From UBA6522 sp963664945 (GTDB taxonomy: Bacteria > Pseudomonadota > Gammaproteobacteria > Steroidobacterales > Rariloculaceae), in contig OY761822.1 in assembly GCA_963664945.1 (NCBI GenBank), forward strand, positions 3,038,001 through 3,102,000: a DNA stretch of 64,000 bases. Reading direction: 5' to 3'. The translations under genes were made by a program, and so were the position numbers. This document shows, piece by piece, positions 8,412 through 18,041 of the stretch (position 1 is the stretch's first letter; every line of letters begins with the position of its first letter). The notes below the pieces were generated by a model that ran no database searches, had not been told where the DNA came from, and saw nothing but the letters and a program-made list of their open reading frames with translations.

Positions 8412-9440
8412 CTAGTTCTCCGCTCCATCAACGCACTCGTACGGCTCCACCGTCGCGCCGGGTATCCACAACCAGGCCTTGCTGAGCGTGACCGGCTCGG
8501 TGAATATCTCCGGGTTGGTCAGCGTCATTTCGTAGCCAAGCCGTCTGCCGTCTTCGCTCGGGGTGAACCGCTCCACGAATACGCTCTCCCCGGAGTTCGG
8601 AACGCCGGTCATGTCGGTGTAGGGCCAGGTGCTTCCGCTCGTTGTCACCACGAGCGTTTCGCCGTCCCAGCGGCCCACCGACGTGCCGAGCGGGGACGGT
8701 TCCGCGACGGAGAGTTCGGCGTCCATTTGAATTTCCCGCACGATGTCGCCTTCCTCCATCTTCAGGTGGACGACTCCATCGCCCTGAATGATTTCCATCG
8801 GATAGGGCTGTTCCATGATCGTGGGCATGCCCTTGGGCATGCAACTGCCGAGGATCGGATTGCTGTACAGGTCGTATTCGGCCCGGGCCGCCTGCGCGGA
8901 CTCCGTCAGGGGGAATACCGCGCCATCGAAAATCAGGGCATCCGTACCGCCCGCCAGCGAGGTGCTCCAGACATGAAAGATGTCATCGGGCGCATTCTCG
9001 TCGGCAAAATCCGATGCCGACGCCAGCCAGACTTCGGACGATCCCACCGTATCGTCCGATGACCACCGAGGCGGCGTACCCGGCCACATGATGACTTCGG
9101 CACGGCCTTCGATCAGCATGTTGGTCAGAAAAATGCGGGTTCCGCCGTCCTTGGGCTGCCATCCCGCCACGGTGACGGCATCGCCCACCTGGACCGTGCC
9201 GGCATCCAGCCCCATCCGCCGCAGAATGCTCACCGCATTCGCTTCGACCTCCCAGGAAACGCCGTCCGCGGTCAGTTCGAACGAAACGTGGGGGTTTCGC
9301 CAGTTTACGGAGGTGACAACGCCCTCGGCTTCGATGGTCGTGGACGGATCGAAGTAAATGAACGGCGAGTGGTGCGCGGCGGCAATCCCCGCCGTACAGG
9401 CAATCGTTGCCGCGATCAATGTGCGAACGAATCCAGTCAT
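8412..9440 (-). CDS. DUF6152-family periplasmic protein (copy 1)
   Basis: 342 residues with a signal peptide; the mature part begins AHHSPF, the His-His start shared by all copies in this window. The N-terminal half (about 25-125) carries GVVTSVNWRNPHVSFE and VAGWQPKDG, the DUF6152 beta domain. The C-terminal half has CMPKGMP, PYPMEI and a WDGETLVVTT block. Function of the family is not established; the metal-ligand-like His-His at the mature N terminus is suggestive only. It follows the molybdenum hydroxylase gene by 32 bases, so the two are probably co-transcribed. Confidence 0.7.
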   Translation of the reverse strand: MTGFVRTLIAATIACTAGIAAAHHSPFIYFDPSTTIEAEGVVTSVNWRNPHVSFELTADGVSWEVEANAVSILRRMGLDAGTVQVGDAVTVAGWQPKDGGTRIFLTNMLIEGRAEVIMWPGTPPRWSSDDTVGSSEVWLASASDFADENAPDDIFHVWSTSLAGGTDALIFDGAVFPLTESAQAARAEYDLYSNPILGSCMPKGMPTIMEQPYPMEIIQGDGVVHLKMEEGDIVREIQMDAELSVAEPSPLGTSVGRWDGETLVVTTSGSTWPYTDMTGVPNSGESVFVERFTPSEDGRRLGYEMTLTNPEIFTEPVTLSKAWLWIPGATVEPYECVDGAEN

Positions 9441-9472
9441 GATGCGTAATCAGCTCCTTTTGAGGTTCCCTG

Positions 9473-11884
9473 TCAAACCGTATTCACAGCCAACGGCGCG
9501 TGGGACTGCGGTTGTCCCGCGGCGGCGTTGACCACCATGTCCGGGCTGACCGGTGCGCGGTTGAAGAAGTGGCCTCCCAATGCGTCGGAAATGGCGCAGA
9601 GCACGGCGGCCGAGGCGCAGCCCTGGATCGGTTCGCCGACACCCTTGGCGCCCACGGGGTTTTGCGGGTCGGCGATATCCACGGCGGCCCACTGCATGGT
9701 CGATGGCACATCCAGGTACGACATGGGTTTGACCTGGTGGAAACCGACGTTGGCCGGCAGGCCGCTTTGCGAATCGTAGACGTGGCGCTCGGTACAGGCC
9801 ATGCCCAGACCCATGACCGCGCCGCCCTTGACCTGGTTGGACAAGCCCTGTGGGTGGAGCACCGTGCCGCAGTCGGCCACGCTCACGTAGTCGAGGACTT
9901 CGAACTTGCCGGTATCCAGGTCCAGCTCGATCTCGATGAACCCGCTGGCGATGGCCGGCACCACGCCTTCGTGGCGCAGGTTGTCCTTCGCGACACCGAC
10001 CAGGCCGGTGCCCGCAACGCCGGCCACGGCCATCCGCGTGACGTCGTGAATGTCTTCCGGGGCTTCTTCGCCGGAAAATCGGCCGCCGAGTTCGATGGCG
10101 CGCTGTGCGGCGGCGGCGTAGGTCATGGACCGCGATGGGTCGTCCGTGGCGAACACCGTCTCGTCGCCGATGTCGTAGTCGTCCGGCGCGCCGCCCATGT
10201 CCATGGCGGCGATTTCCGTGAGTTTTTCCATCGCGTCCATGGCCGCCACGTAGTTGGTGCGGGTGCACGTGAAGGAGGTATTGCTTCCGGTCTGGGTCGG
10301 CGCCCAGGGCAGGTGCCGGCGGCTGTCGCCCCGTTCGATGACGCAGTTGTCCCAGTCGTACTTGAGCATTTCGGCCGCGACCCGTGAGGTGGCGGTGTGG
10401 GAGTAGGTGCCGAGGTTGCCGCAGCCGGTATGGATGTGCAGCACGCCGTCCGGGGTGATTCGCACCAGGCCGTCGTAGCTGTTGCGGCCCGCCGAGTGGT
10501 AGCACTGGCCGATCCCGATGCCGATGGCCTTCGAACCGTCGAGCTGGCCGCTGCGGGCGATCTTTTCCTCCCAGTTGAAGAGTTCGGCGCCCCGCACAAG
10601 CGTTTCATCCTGATACGCGCTGGTGACAGGGCCCTGACGTCCGCCGATCCTGGCCTCGTTGTCGGCCGAGTTGATGCGCCGTATCGACAACTGGTCGATG
10701 CCCAGTTCTCGCGCGGCCTTGTCGAGGATCGGCTCGACGGCTTCGGCGATCTGGTTCTGTCCGGGACCTCTCTGGGGTCCCCGGGGCGGTGTATTGGTTT
10801 CCACCGGGATGCCGCGGTAGCGCATGGCCATTGGCTGATAGAGAATCGAAACAGAGTCCGCGGCCGAGTCGTTGTCGCTCCAGCCGGTGTGGGGGCCGTT
10901 CTCGTGAACGATGGAAAGGTCCAGGGCAAGGATGCGGCCATCGTCCCGCAGACCCATGCGGAGCCGGCCCTGGAAGCCGGCCCGGGCGGTACCGAGCCCG
11001 TACTCCTCGTAGCGGGTGATTCGCAGCATCACCGGCCGGCCGGTCCGCTGGCTCAGCAGCGCCGGCACCGCCATGATCGGGTACGGTCCGCCCTTGGAAC
11101 CGAACCCTCCGCCGCAGGTCTCGGCGACGTAGACCAGGTCTTCCTGCTCCACGCCCAGCAACTGGCAGAGGCCAGGGACCATGGCGGTCTGGCTCTGGGA
11201 AGAACCGTAAAGGACGCACTTGCCGTTCTCCCAGTAGGCCATGCAGCTTCGCGGCTCCATGCAGTGGTGGGAGAGGCCGGCGGTGACGAAGCTTTCGTCG
11301 ATCACCACGGCGGCTTCCTCGAATCCCGCGTCCACGTCGCCGTAGGCCCATTCGGTGACCGGCTGGCCCATGGGGAGCTGGCCCTCACCGACCGCCGCAA
11401 AGTCCGCGGCGGTCCACTTGACCGTCTGCACCGGGATGCTTCGGCCCGTGACGTTGCCGTCGCTGCGGGCATCGGGTCCGCCTGGGTACAGGCTCTCCAG
11501 CGGATCGAATGTGAAGGGGAGGGGTTCCAAGTCCATATCAATCAGGTCGATGGCGTCCTGTGCGGTGGTCTCGTCCACGGCGGCCACCGCGAGAATGGGC
11601 TCGCCCACGTAACAGGGCTCGTTGGTCAGGATCGGCGTCGCCGGCGGGCGGGGCGCCTGCGCGGCGGGGATGTCGTCGGCGGTCAGTACCGCGTACACGC
11701 CTTCCAGCGCCAGTGCGGCCGACGCGTCGATATTGCGGACCCGGGCGTGGGGCATCGGACTGGTCAGCAGCTTGCAGAAGAGCATTCCCTCGGCGCGAAA
11801 ATCTTCCGCGTACTTGGCCTGCCCGGTCACCTTGCCGCGCACATCCGGCGGCACGAAATCACTGCCAATCAACGTATAAGCCAT
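9473..11884 (-). CDS. Xanthine dehydrogenase-family molybdopterin-binding large subunit
   Basis: 803 residues of the molybdenum hydroxylase large-subunit family. N-terminal signature is VRGKVTGQAKYAEDF; the cofactor-binding CGGGFGSKG lies around residue 255, and the C-terminal GAKGVGEP supplies the glutamate used as general base. No gene for the 2Fe-2S or FAD subunits is adjacent, so partners must be encoded elsewhere or another electron acceptor is used. No Tat or Sec signal is evident. Substrate cannot be told from sequence alone. It heads an apparent operon with the DUF6152 gene and diverges from the sulfite-oxidase-like gene. Confidence 0.85.
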   Translation of the reverse strand: MAYTLIGSDFVPPDVRGKVTGQAKYAEDFRAEGMLFCKLLTSPMPHARVRNIDASAALALEGVYAVLTADDIPAAQAPRPPATPILTNEPCYVGEPILAVAAVDETTAQDAIDLIDMDLEPLPFTFDPLESLYPGGPDARSDGNVTGRSIPVQTVKWTAADFAAVGEGQLPMGQPVTEWAYGDVDAGFEEAAVVIDESFVTAGLSHHCMEPRSCMAYWENGKCVLYGSSQSQTAMVPGLCQLLGVEQEDLVYVAETCGGGFGSKGGPYPIMAVPALLSQRTGRPVMLRITRYEEYGLGTARAGFQGRLRMGLRDDGRILALDLSIVHENGPHTGWSDNDSAADSVSILYQPMAMRYRGIPVETNTPPRGPQRGPGQNQIAEAVEPILDKAARELGIDQLSIRRINSADNEARIGGRQGPVTSAYQDETLVRGAELFNWEEKIARSGQLDGSKAIGIGIGQCYHSAGRNSYDGLVRITPDGVLHIHTGCGNLGTYSHTATSRVAAEMLKYDWDNCVIERGDSRRHLPWAPTQTGSNTSFTCTRTNYVAAMDAMEKLTEIAAMDMGGAPDDYDIGDETVFATDDPSRSMTYAAAAQRAIELGGRFSGEEAPEDIHDVTRMAVAGVAGTGLVGVAKDNLRHEGVVPAIASGFIEIELDLDTGKFEVLDYVSVADCGTVLHPQGLSNQVKGGAVMGLGMACTERHVYDSQSGLPANVGFHQVKPMSYLDVPSTMQWAAVDIADPQNPVGAKGVGEPIQGCASAAVLCAISDALGGHFFNRAPVSPDMVVNAAAGQPQSHAPLAVNTV

Positions 11885-12086
11885 GTCGTTCTCCCGTTCT
11901 TTTTCGACATCGGCGCACGGGGCCGCTTCGCGCCCGCCGACCCCATCGAGATTACCACGAAAACAGGTGCACGCTCACGCCGGCCCGGACGGGGCTCGGG
12001 GCCGTTCTGCCCCGGTCCGATGCCGCCTATACAATCCACCTTCGTACAAGGCACAATCCATGACGATCATCAACCGGGGGGCAGCC

Positions 12087-13295
12087 ATGACACGGGAGTC
12101 AGAAGCACACGGGCGCGGCGTCGGAGCGCGTCTGCGGGAGGCGGAAACGCGCCGACGGGAGGTCCTCAGGGGAGGCGTAGCCCTGGGCGGATTGGCCGCG
12201 ACCGCCGGAATGCCGTTCTGGTCGAAGCTCGCCTTGGCCCAGGGGGAGGAAATCGTCCCGTTCACCGACGTGCCGGAGACCTTTGCGGCGCCTCCCGTCG
12301 TGCCTGGCGGTATCCACTTCCAGGACACGCGTTTCATCGAATCCTTCTACACGCCGGTGGGCGACTTTTACATCGTTCAGCACTACAACCAGCCGGAGAT
12401 CGCTGCGCAGGATTACCGGCTGCGTATCTCGGGCATGGTGGACCGGCCCATGGAACTCACGCTGGCGGACCTGCGGACCCGGTCGAAGGTGGAAATCGAC
12501 GCCGGATTCGAGTGCGGCGGCAATCGTGCCGCGATTTTTCATGGCCTGATCGGCAACGCGCGCTGGGGCGGCGTCAGCCTGCGGGAGTTGCTGCTGGAGG
12601 CGGGCATTCAGGACCCGGGTCTTGAAGTGGTGTTCTACGGGGCCGATGCGGGTACCGAAAGCATTCGTGACGAGCGGGTCGAACAGAACTTCGGTCGCAG
12701 CATGCACCGAGACGATGCCCTTCGTCCGGAAACGATGCTGGCCTGGGAGATGAACGGCGAGCCGCTGAACGTGTACCACGGCGCGCCGGTGCGCCTGATC
12801 GTTCCCGGCTGGTACGGCATTTCAAACGTGAAATGGCTGACCCAGATCCACGTGCAGGACCGGCGGTACATGGGCCGTTTCATGGCGCGGGACTACGTCA
12901 CCCTGAGCCGCCGGGACATCGGCGGCGTGGAGCGCTGGGAGGAACGCTCCGTGACCCGGATGCGGCTCAAGTCGTCCATCGTGCGCGTCACGCGCAACGC
13001 GGGCGAGCACGAAATCATGGGTTTCGTGCTCAACGACGGCACACCGCTGCGGTCCGTGGAGATCCGTATCGATGGCGGCGACTGGCAAGCTGCGGCGGTC
13101 GACCCCGAATCCACCCAATACTCGTGGAAGCTGTTCCGATTTGCTTGGCAGGACGCGGCACCGGGCGAGCACATGATCGTGTCGCGGGTCACCGACGTCA
13201 ACGGCCAGGTCCAGGCCACGGCGGAACAGATGCCCGAGAAGCCAACCCGATGGGAGAATTACGCGCAGTTTCCAAGGACGGTGATGATCGGCTGA
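12087..13295 (+). CDS. Tat-exported sulfite-oxidase-family molybdopterin oxidoreductase
   Basis: About 402 residues. A twin-arginine leader (RRREVLRGG followed by a hydrophobic stretch) directs folded export. The molybdopterin domain has the cysteine ligand in FECGGNRAA, and later segments (APVRLIVPGWYG, SNVKWLTQI) and a C-terminal dimerisation domain match the sulfite oxidase/SoxC group. The ATG at 12087 follows a GGGGGG run by about 6 bases; an in-frame ATG at 12060 would add nine residues. Sulfite or another oxyanion is the likely substrate. It diverges from the molybdenum hydroxylase gene with about 200 bases between. Confidence 0.82.
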   Translation: MTRESEAHGRGVGARLREAETRRREVLRGGVALGGLAATAGMPFWSKLALAQGEEIVPFTDVPETFAAPPVVPGGIHFQDTRFIESFYTPVGDFYIVQHYNQPEIAAQDYRLRISGMVDRPMELTLADLRTRSKVEIDAGFECGGNRAAIFHGLIGNARWGGVSLRELLLEAGIQDPGLEVVFYGADAGTESIRDERVEQNFGRSMHRDDALRPETMLAWEMNGEPLNVYHGAPVRLIVPGWYGISNVKWLTQIHVQDRRYMGRFMARDYVTLSRRDIGGVERWEERSVTRMRLKSSIVRVTRNAGEHEIMGFVLNDGTPLRSVEIRIDGGDWQAAAVDPESTQYSWKLFRFAWQDAAPGEHMIVSRVTDVNGQVQATAEQMPEKPTRWENYAQFPRTVMIG

Positions 13296-13387
13296 ATTGC
13301 CTATGCCGACGCGGCCAACTCCCGTAACAGGGGTAGTATGGGCTCCGATTTTGTTGTACAAAGACGGCAAGGGCCTGGGTTGCTGAC

Positions 13388-13806
13388 ATGATCGTTCAGA
13401 TGGCGCACGACCTGCCGGCACTGTTGGAACTGGCCGACGATCGATTCGCCCGGGAATCCGGTGTTCGCCTACCGGGCCGCCCACGCGCAGCCCGGCACCA
13501 ATCTCCCACGCGCAGCCCGGCACCAATCTATTGATGGCGTGGGGCGCGGCCAACCGCGGTCCCCGGGTGTTCGAGGATCCGGACCGCTTCGACATTCGGC
13601 GGCCGAAGCGGCGCGCGCTGGGCTTCGGCGGCGGCCCCCGTGTCTGCAAGGGCCGTCACCTGGCCATGCCGGAGGGCGAGATCGCCCTGCGCGTCCTGCT
13701 CGAGCGGCTCGCGTCCATCGAACTGCTGGTGGAGGAACCGGACTGGGGAGGTCCGGGCATGGTTCGCGCCATCCGGTCCATTCCGGCCAGGCTGATCCCG
13801 AAGTGA
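13388..13806 (+). pseudogene. Cytochrome P450 C-terminal remnant
   Basis: Only the last ~95 residues of a P450 remain. They carry ANRGPRVFEDPDRFD and the haem-binding FGGGPRVCKGRHLA with its cysteine ligand. Upstream, an exact 25-bp tandem duplication shifts the frame: with one copy removed the reading continues as PGTNLLMAWGAANR, the expected P450 sequence. The N-terminal ~300 residues, including the I-helix and ExxR motif, are missing. The ATG at 13388 opens a short frame that does not look like P450. It is best read as a decayed gene. Confidence 0.7.
13480..13529. repeat. Exact 25-bp tandem duplication in the P450 remnant
   Basis: Positions 13480-13504 and 13505-13529 are identical. The unit is not a multiple of three, so the second copy breaks the P450 frame. 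It probably arose by slippage or unequal recombination and appears recent because the copies are identical. Confidence 0.9.
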
Positions 13807-13893
13807 ATCTCGGGACGATTCGATGCACCGCCGCGCCGTACGACGCCCGAGACGACTCCGTTATTGTCTCACCGCGGCACTTGGACGCCCTTG

Positions 13894-14415
13894 TCAGGAC
13901 GGGGGCGCGCCAATGTTCAGAACGATGCCGAGGATCGTCATCATCAATGCATTGGCGGCAATGAGGACGCCTACCGCGATCAGGATGGAGCGCCAAATCT
14001 CAGCCCGCAATTCAGCCCGAACGGCGTCGAATTTCGCATGCATCTCGTCGGTCCGGGTGTTCAGCCTGGTCTGAATGGCGTCGGTTCGGGCGCTAAACCC
14101 AGATTGAATGGCTTCGGTCCGGCTTCTCATCTCGGATTGAACGGCTTCGGTCCGGGTTCTCATCTCGGATCGAATGGCGTCAGTCCGGGTTCTCAACTCA
14201 GTTTGAATGGCGTCGGTCCGGGTTCTCAACTCGGTCTGAAGGGCATCGATCCGGGAATGCAGCGCCGCGATTCCCGCATCGAAGTGCTCCACTGTTACGA
14301 ACTGACTGGCGGATTGGCTCATGGCCTCCACGATGGCGTCGGCCTGTTCGGCCCCGAGGCCCGAAGCCTTGAGCTTGCGGGCAGCGCCAAGTGTATCAAA
14401 CGCCGAATCGGACAT
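13894..14415 (-). CDS. DUF1640-like coiled-coil protein with C-terminal membrane anchor
   Basis: 173 residues from ATG 14415, preceded by AGGGAGTCC. The N terminus (AFDTLGAARKLKASGLGAEQADAIVEAM) matches the start of DUF1640-type coiled-coil proteins. Residues about 55-135 contain at least six imperfect 11-residue repeats of the type RTRTDAIQTEL, predicted as a long coiled coil, and residues about 145-170 form one transmembrane helix. Function is unknown; prophages and gammaproteobacterial chromosomes carry such proteins. A shorter relative with the same start and anchor lies at 22638. Confidence 0.65.
   Translation of the reverse strand: MSDSAFDTLGAARKLKASGLGAEQADAIVEAMSQSASQFVTVEHFDAGIAALHSRIDALQTELRTRTDAIQTELRTRTDAIRSEMRTRTEAVQSEMRSRTEAIQSGFSARTDAIQTRLNTRTDEMHAKFDAVRAELRAEIWRSILIAVGVLIAANALMMTILGIVLNIGAPPS
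14050..14262. repeat. 33-bp imperfect tandem repeats coding the coiled coil
   Basis: About six copies of a 33-bp unit, each with a core like CGGTCCGGGTTCTCA, encode the 11-residue coiled-coil repeats of the gene at 13894. Copies differ at a few positions, several of them changing the residue between the helical contacts. Repeat number could change by slippage without breaking the frame. Confidence 0.8.
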
Positions 14416-14781
14416 GGAGGACTCCCTGTGAACCGCGGGACGCGCGGCGGATTGTTGCTCGAATGCGGGGTCACAGTAGGTGCGCATGGCCTGGAACGGA
14501 AGCCTTGTTTCCGTGCTATTCGCCGTGATTCGGGGCATTGCCCGCGCGCTGCGGCGGGATTGGACGGCCTCATGAATGAGGCATCGCATTCGATCATGCC
14601 GGGTCTGCGGGTTCGCTGCCGTCAACCGTGCTGCATTCGCCCCATGGCGCGATCCGCCGCCGCAAGCGTCTGCTCGTTCGTGGTCCGGTCGTCATGATGC
14701 TTCTGATGAAGCATTGCGAATCGTTGCATCAAGCGGGGTGGACGGGTACAGGCGCAGTCGCCGTAATGGACAGGTACAGGC

Positions 14782-16266
14782 TCAGTCGCCGTATACGAAG
14801 CGTTCGATCTCCCCGTGGATCCGGGTGCGGGTCCGGTCGGAGGGTGGTGTCGAGAAGCGCGACACGACGACGGTCACGGCAAAGTTCACCGCCAGCGACC
14901 AGATCGCCTCGTGAATGCCCAGCGGCTGGAAGACCATCACCCGGGTGACGTAGAGTGTGATCAGGCCCGCGCTGATACCCGCAATGACGCCGTTGCGCGT
15001 GGTGCACCGGCGGCCGGGATAGCAGACGCCCAGGATCGCCGGCATGAGTTGCAGCGCACCGGCGCCGGAGAGCGTGATCAACGTCACCAGGAAATCGAAT
15101 GTCGACACCGAGAGCACGTAGCCGACCGCCAGCAGGACGAGCACCACGCCGCGGCCGAACATCACGTAGTGCGCCTGGCTCCGTCCGGGCGCCACGAAGC
15201 GCTGGTAGATGTCGCGAGTGAGCACCGTCATGTTGGAATGCAGGATCGAGTCCAGGGTCGACATGGCGGCGGCGGTCGCGCCGGCCAGGATCAGGCCCGT
15301 CAGCCAGGCGGGAGCGTGTTGGAAGAGAAGTTCCGGAAAGACCCGATCCGCGATTTCCAGGTCCGGAAGCACCAAGGCGCCGCCAAGGCCCACCATCGCC
15401 GCGGGAATGTACAGCGTCATCAGGTAGATGGGCGTGGTGGCGCCCAGCCACTTGAGCGTCCTGGCCGACGCGGCGGTGTAGAAGCGGATCATCATGTGGG
15501 GCTGGAACACGATGCCGAACGAAAGCGCGATGGTCATGCCGAACCAGACGCCCGGCGTGAAGAGTCCTTCCGGCCCCGGCAGGGTCAGCAGGTCGGGCCG
15601 CTCGGTGGCGAGGCGCTGCCAGAGTTCGACCGGGCCGCCGAATAGCTCGTAGACCAGCACCAGGCTGCCGACCCATACGGCCACGTACATCCACACGCCC
15701 TGGATCACGTCGGTCCAGTAGACGGCCCGCAACCCGCCGGCGATGAGATACGCTGCGGCGACGATCAGGAGAATCAACGTCCCCACTTCGAACGACACCC
15801 GCCCGCCGGACGCCACCGAGAGGATGTAACCCAGCCCCTGGGACTGAACCTGGATATAGAGGATGGTGAAGATCACCGACACCACGGCGGTCAGCACCCG
15901 GACTGCGTCGCTCTCGTAGAAATCCGCCAGCATGTCCGCGGGCGTGATGTAGCCGAAGCGTTTGCCCAGCGCCCAGATTCGTGTTCCGAGCGTGTAGGTG
16001 ATGACGCCGACAAGAGCCGTCCAAGTGCCCGCCACCCAGAAGCCGATCCCGTGGGTGTAGAAGAAGCCGCCCGAACCGAGAAAGGCGAACGCCGAGTGGA
16101 ACGTCGCCACCACCGTAAGGTAGAGGACGATGACCCCGGCCTGGCGGCCGTAGAGGAGGAAGTCCTCCATGTCGACCGTGAGCCGCCGGTTGGCGACGAC
16201 ACCGATGACGATGGTTGCCACCAAGTAGAGAAAGATGAGGCTGGTGGCGACGACCCAGGGTTCCAT
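14782..16266 (-). CDS. Sodium:solute symporter family (SSS) transporter
   Basis: 494 residues, about 13 hydrophobic segments, typical length for the SSS family. Start at ATG 16266 fits because it overlaps the stop of the DUF3311 gene (TGATG) and gives MEPWVVATSLIFLYL, a membrane segment. Family features include DFLLYGRQAG, a GYITPADMLADFY stretch and ATAAAMSTLDSILHSNM. The pairing of a short DUF3311 subunit with an SSS permease is a recurrent two-gene arrangement in proteobacteria, probably for uptake of an organic acid or similar solute. Substrate is not deducible. Confidence 0.88.
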   Translation of the reverse strand: MEPWVVATSLIFLYLVATIVIGVVANRRLTVDMEDFLLYGRQAGVIVLYLTVVATFHSAFAFLGSGGFFYTHGIGFWVAGTWTALVGVITYTLGTRIWALGKRFGYITPADMLADFYESDAVRVLTAVVSVIFTILYIQVQSQGLGYILSVASGGRVSFEVGTLILLIVAAAYLIAGGLRAVYWTDVIQGVWMYVAVWVGSLVLVYELFGGPVELWQRLATERPDLLTLPGPEGLFTPGVWFGMTIALSFGIVFQPHMMIRFYTAASARTLKWLGATTPIYLMTLYIPAAMVGLGGALVLPDLEIADRVFPELLFQHAPAWLTGLILAGATAAAMSTLDSILHSNMTVLTRDIYQRFVAPGRSQAHYVMFGRGVVLVLLAVGYVLSVSTFDFLVTLITLSGAGALQLMPAILGVCYPGRRCTTRNGVIAGISAGLITLYVTRVMVFQPLGIHEAIWSLAVNFAVTVVVSRFSTPPSDRTRTRIHGEIERFVYGD

Positions 16267-16490
16267 CAGACCTTCTTTATCATCGTCCAGATCAGGACGG
16301 CGATCGTGGCGACGTAAACGCCCAGCAGATATACGAAAAGGAAGGGCATTCCGAGGATCCAGGGCTCGATCCGGTTGACGAGTCCGTGAACCACGGGGGG
16401 CTGGGACAGCGCCATGCATATGACCAGCAGTATCGTGGCGATCCACCCGGCACGGGTTCGCGGCAGATAATGTGAGCGGGGTATTCGCAC
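16266..16490 (-). CDS. DUF3311 small membrane protein
   Basis: 74 residues with two hydrophobic helices (about 16-32 and 44-68) separated by a polar loop, ending in IKKV. Its length and two-helix layout fit DUF3311, a partner of sodium-solute symporters. Its stop codon shares one base with the symporter start, so translation is coupled. The preceding 240 bases hold a strong hairpin. Confidence 0.75.
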   Translation of the reverse strand: MRIPRSHYLPRTRAGWIATILLVICMALSQPPVVHGLVNRIEPWILGMPFLFVYLLGVYVATIAVLIWTMIKKV

Positions 16491-16607
16491 CGCGCTATCT
16501 TAACCCGCAGGTCGGGCGTCGGGAGTGCTGGAACCATCTTGTAGTGGTGTATCAGCGCGTCCACTGATGTTCAGATGCGCGGCGTCGGCTATCCGGCGTG
16601 GCGCCTG

Positions 16608-16642
16608 GCCGTTTTCGCCCCGCTCGCCGGGGCGAAAACGGC
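16608..16642. promoter_or_regulatory. 14-bp perfect hairpin in a divergent intergenic region
   Basis: Arms 16608-16621 and 16629-16642 pair perfectly over 14 bp and close a 7-base loop. There is no T-run on either side, so it is not a classical terminator. It lies between the DUF3311/symporter operon and the MBL-fold gene, and within the leader of either. It may be an operator or mRNA structure; no protein is known to bind it. Confidence 0.5.
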
Positions 16643-16731
16643 TGGAGGGTTCATGCATCCGCCTGTATCCGTGGCGCAACCAGCGCTCATGTATGATCGT
16701 GAAAACAGACACCCACCCAACAGGAAACCTC

Positions 16732-17751
16732 ATGAAGACATACGACATCTCGGCCTGGTTCGTCGTGGCGCTTGGCATCGTCTCGGCCCCGGTGCTTGTC
16801 GCGCAGGACGTGGACGACGCGTTACAGATTTACTGGGTCGACGTGGAGGGCGGCTCTGCGACGCTGCTGGTGACGCCGGGCGGCGAGGCAGTGCTCATGG
16901 ACGCGGGGTGGAACCGCGAGGACGAACGCGACGCCGGCCGAATCGAGGCGGCCATGGCGGACGCGGGTGTCGCGGACATCGACTACTTCATTGCGTCGCA
17001 TTTTCACGGCGATCATGTGGGCGGCACGCCCGCCATCGCGCAACGCGTGCCGATCGGCCAGTTTGTCGATCACGGCGACAGCGTTGAGGCGGAGACCGAG
17101 CGGGGCCGGCCCGCCTGGGAGGCCTACCTGAGCGCCGCGCAGGACAATCGGCGCACGGTCCGGCCGGGCGATACGCTGGATTTGACGGGTGTGGAGTTCA
17201 CGTTCGTCGTGGCTAACCGGGAGATCATCGAGGGCGGCTCGGGCACGAACCCGCACTGCGGTGGCCAGATGGCGCCCGAGGACCTGGGCGAGAACAGCCG
17301 CAGCGTCGGCTACAGGGTCACGGTGGGTGAGTTCGAGTTCATCGACCTCGGTGACGTTACGGTGGACATCCAGCAATCCGTGGCCTGCCCCGTGAACCGT
17401 CTCGGCGTCGTGGATCTGCTCCAGTTGCCGCACCACGGCCAGGGCGTCGCGGCCGAGCTGCTCTGGGCGCTGGAGCCCACGGTGGCGGTCAGCAACAACG
17501 GCGCAACCAAGGGCGGGCGCGCCGACGACCTCGCGATTGTGCACGATATTCCGGGACTTGAGGGATTCTGGCAGGTCCACCACGCCACAGCCGCCTCGGC
17601 GGACCTCAACGCATCGGCGCAGATGACGGCCAATCTCACCGAGGACAACGATCAGGGACACTGGATCAAGGCGACCGTGGACGCTGACGGCGCCGGTTAC
17701 CGGATCACCAACGGGCGCAACGGCTACAGCCAGACCTACTCGACCAGGTAG
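16732..17751 (+). CDS. MBL-fold (ComEC/Rec2-like) exported hydrolase
   Basis: 339 residues with a signal peptide ending VLVAQ. The metallo-beta-lactamase core carries ASHFHGDHVGG, the HxHxDH zinc-binding motif, with QIYWVDVEGGSATLLV and VLMDAGW preceding it, as in ComEC-type MBL domains. Later histidine at LQLPHHGQG fits the next metal ligand. The ATG at 16732 follows CAGGAAACC. Likely a periplasmic metallohydrolase of unknown substrate, standing alone. Confidence 0.78.
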   Translation: MKTYDISAWFVVALGIVSAPVLVAQDVDDALQIYWVDVEGGSATLLVTPGGEAVLMDAGWNREDERDAGRIEAAMADAGVADIDYFIASHFHGDHVGGTPAIAQRVPIGQFVDHGDSVEAETERGRPAWEAYLSAAQDNRRTVRPGDTLDLTGVEFTFVVANREIIEGGSGTNPHCGGQMAPEDLGENSRSVGYRVTVGEFEFIDLGDVTVDIQQSVACPVNRLGVVDLLQLPHHGQGVAAELLWALEPTVAVSNNGATKGGRADDLAIVHDIPGLEGFWQVHHATAASADLNASAQMTANLTEDNDQGHWIKATVDADGAGYRITNGRNGYSQTYSTR

Positions 17752-18041
17752 CGCACCCGGGTTAATCCGGCAGGCCGTCGCACGTCCGTGCCGTCACGTT
17801 TTCGGTACCCAAAATCCTGAAAAAATCTTCTTGGCAGCGCGACATTTTCAGACTTGAACAGTGGCTGGGCGAGGATTCGAATGTCAAGCGGTACATTGCA
17901 AGGCTGCGCGGTCCTGAGAAACCACTGATCGGATCCGGGTCCGTGCGGGCGGGTGCGTTGGCCGGCCCGCGAATCGTCGAGTCTCCGGAAAATAATGCAT
18001 GGGAGGTGATAACTTGCGGAGATTCCCGTGCCCTAACAAGC
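17752..18041. other. Intergenic stretch before the tracrRNA gene
   Basis: No gene can be supported. A short forward frame (around 17800-17940, with residues such as FRLEQWLGED) has no start or recognised match and may be a remnant. The region ends with the tracrRNA terminator. No CRISPR repeats are seen. Confidence 0.4.

Noticed and set aside
10397..12625. 742-codon plus-strand frame opposite the molybdenum hydroxylase
   Set aside because: It is antisense to a gene with clear family motifs and shows no domain; long mirror frames are expected in GC-rich DNA.
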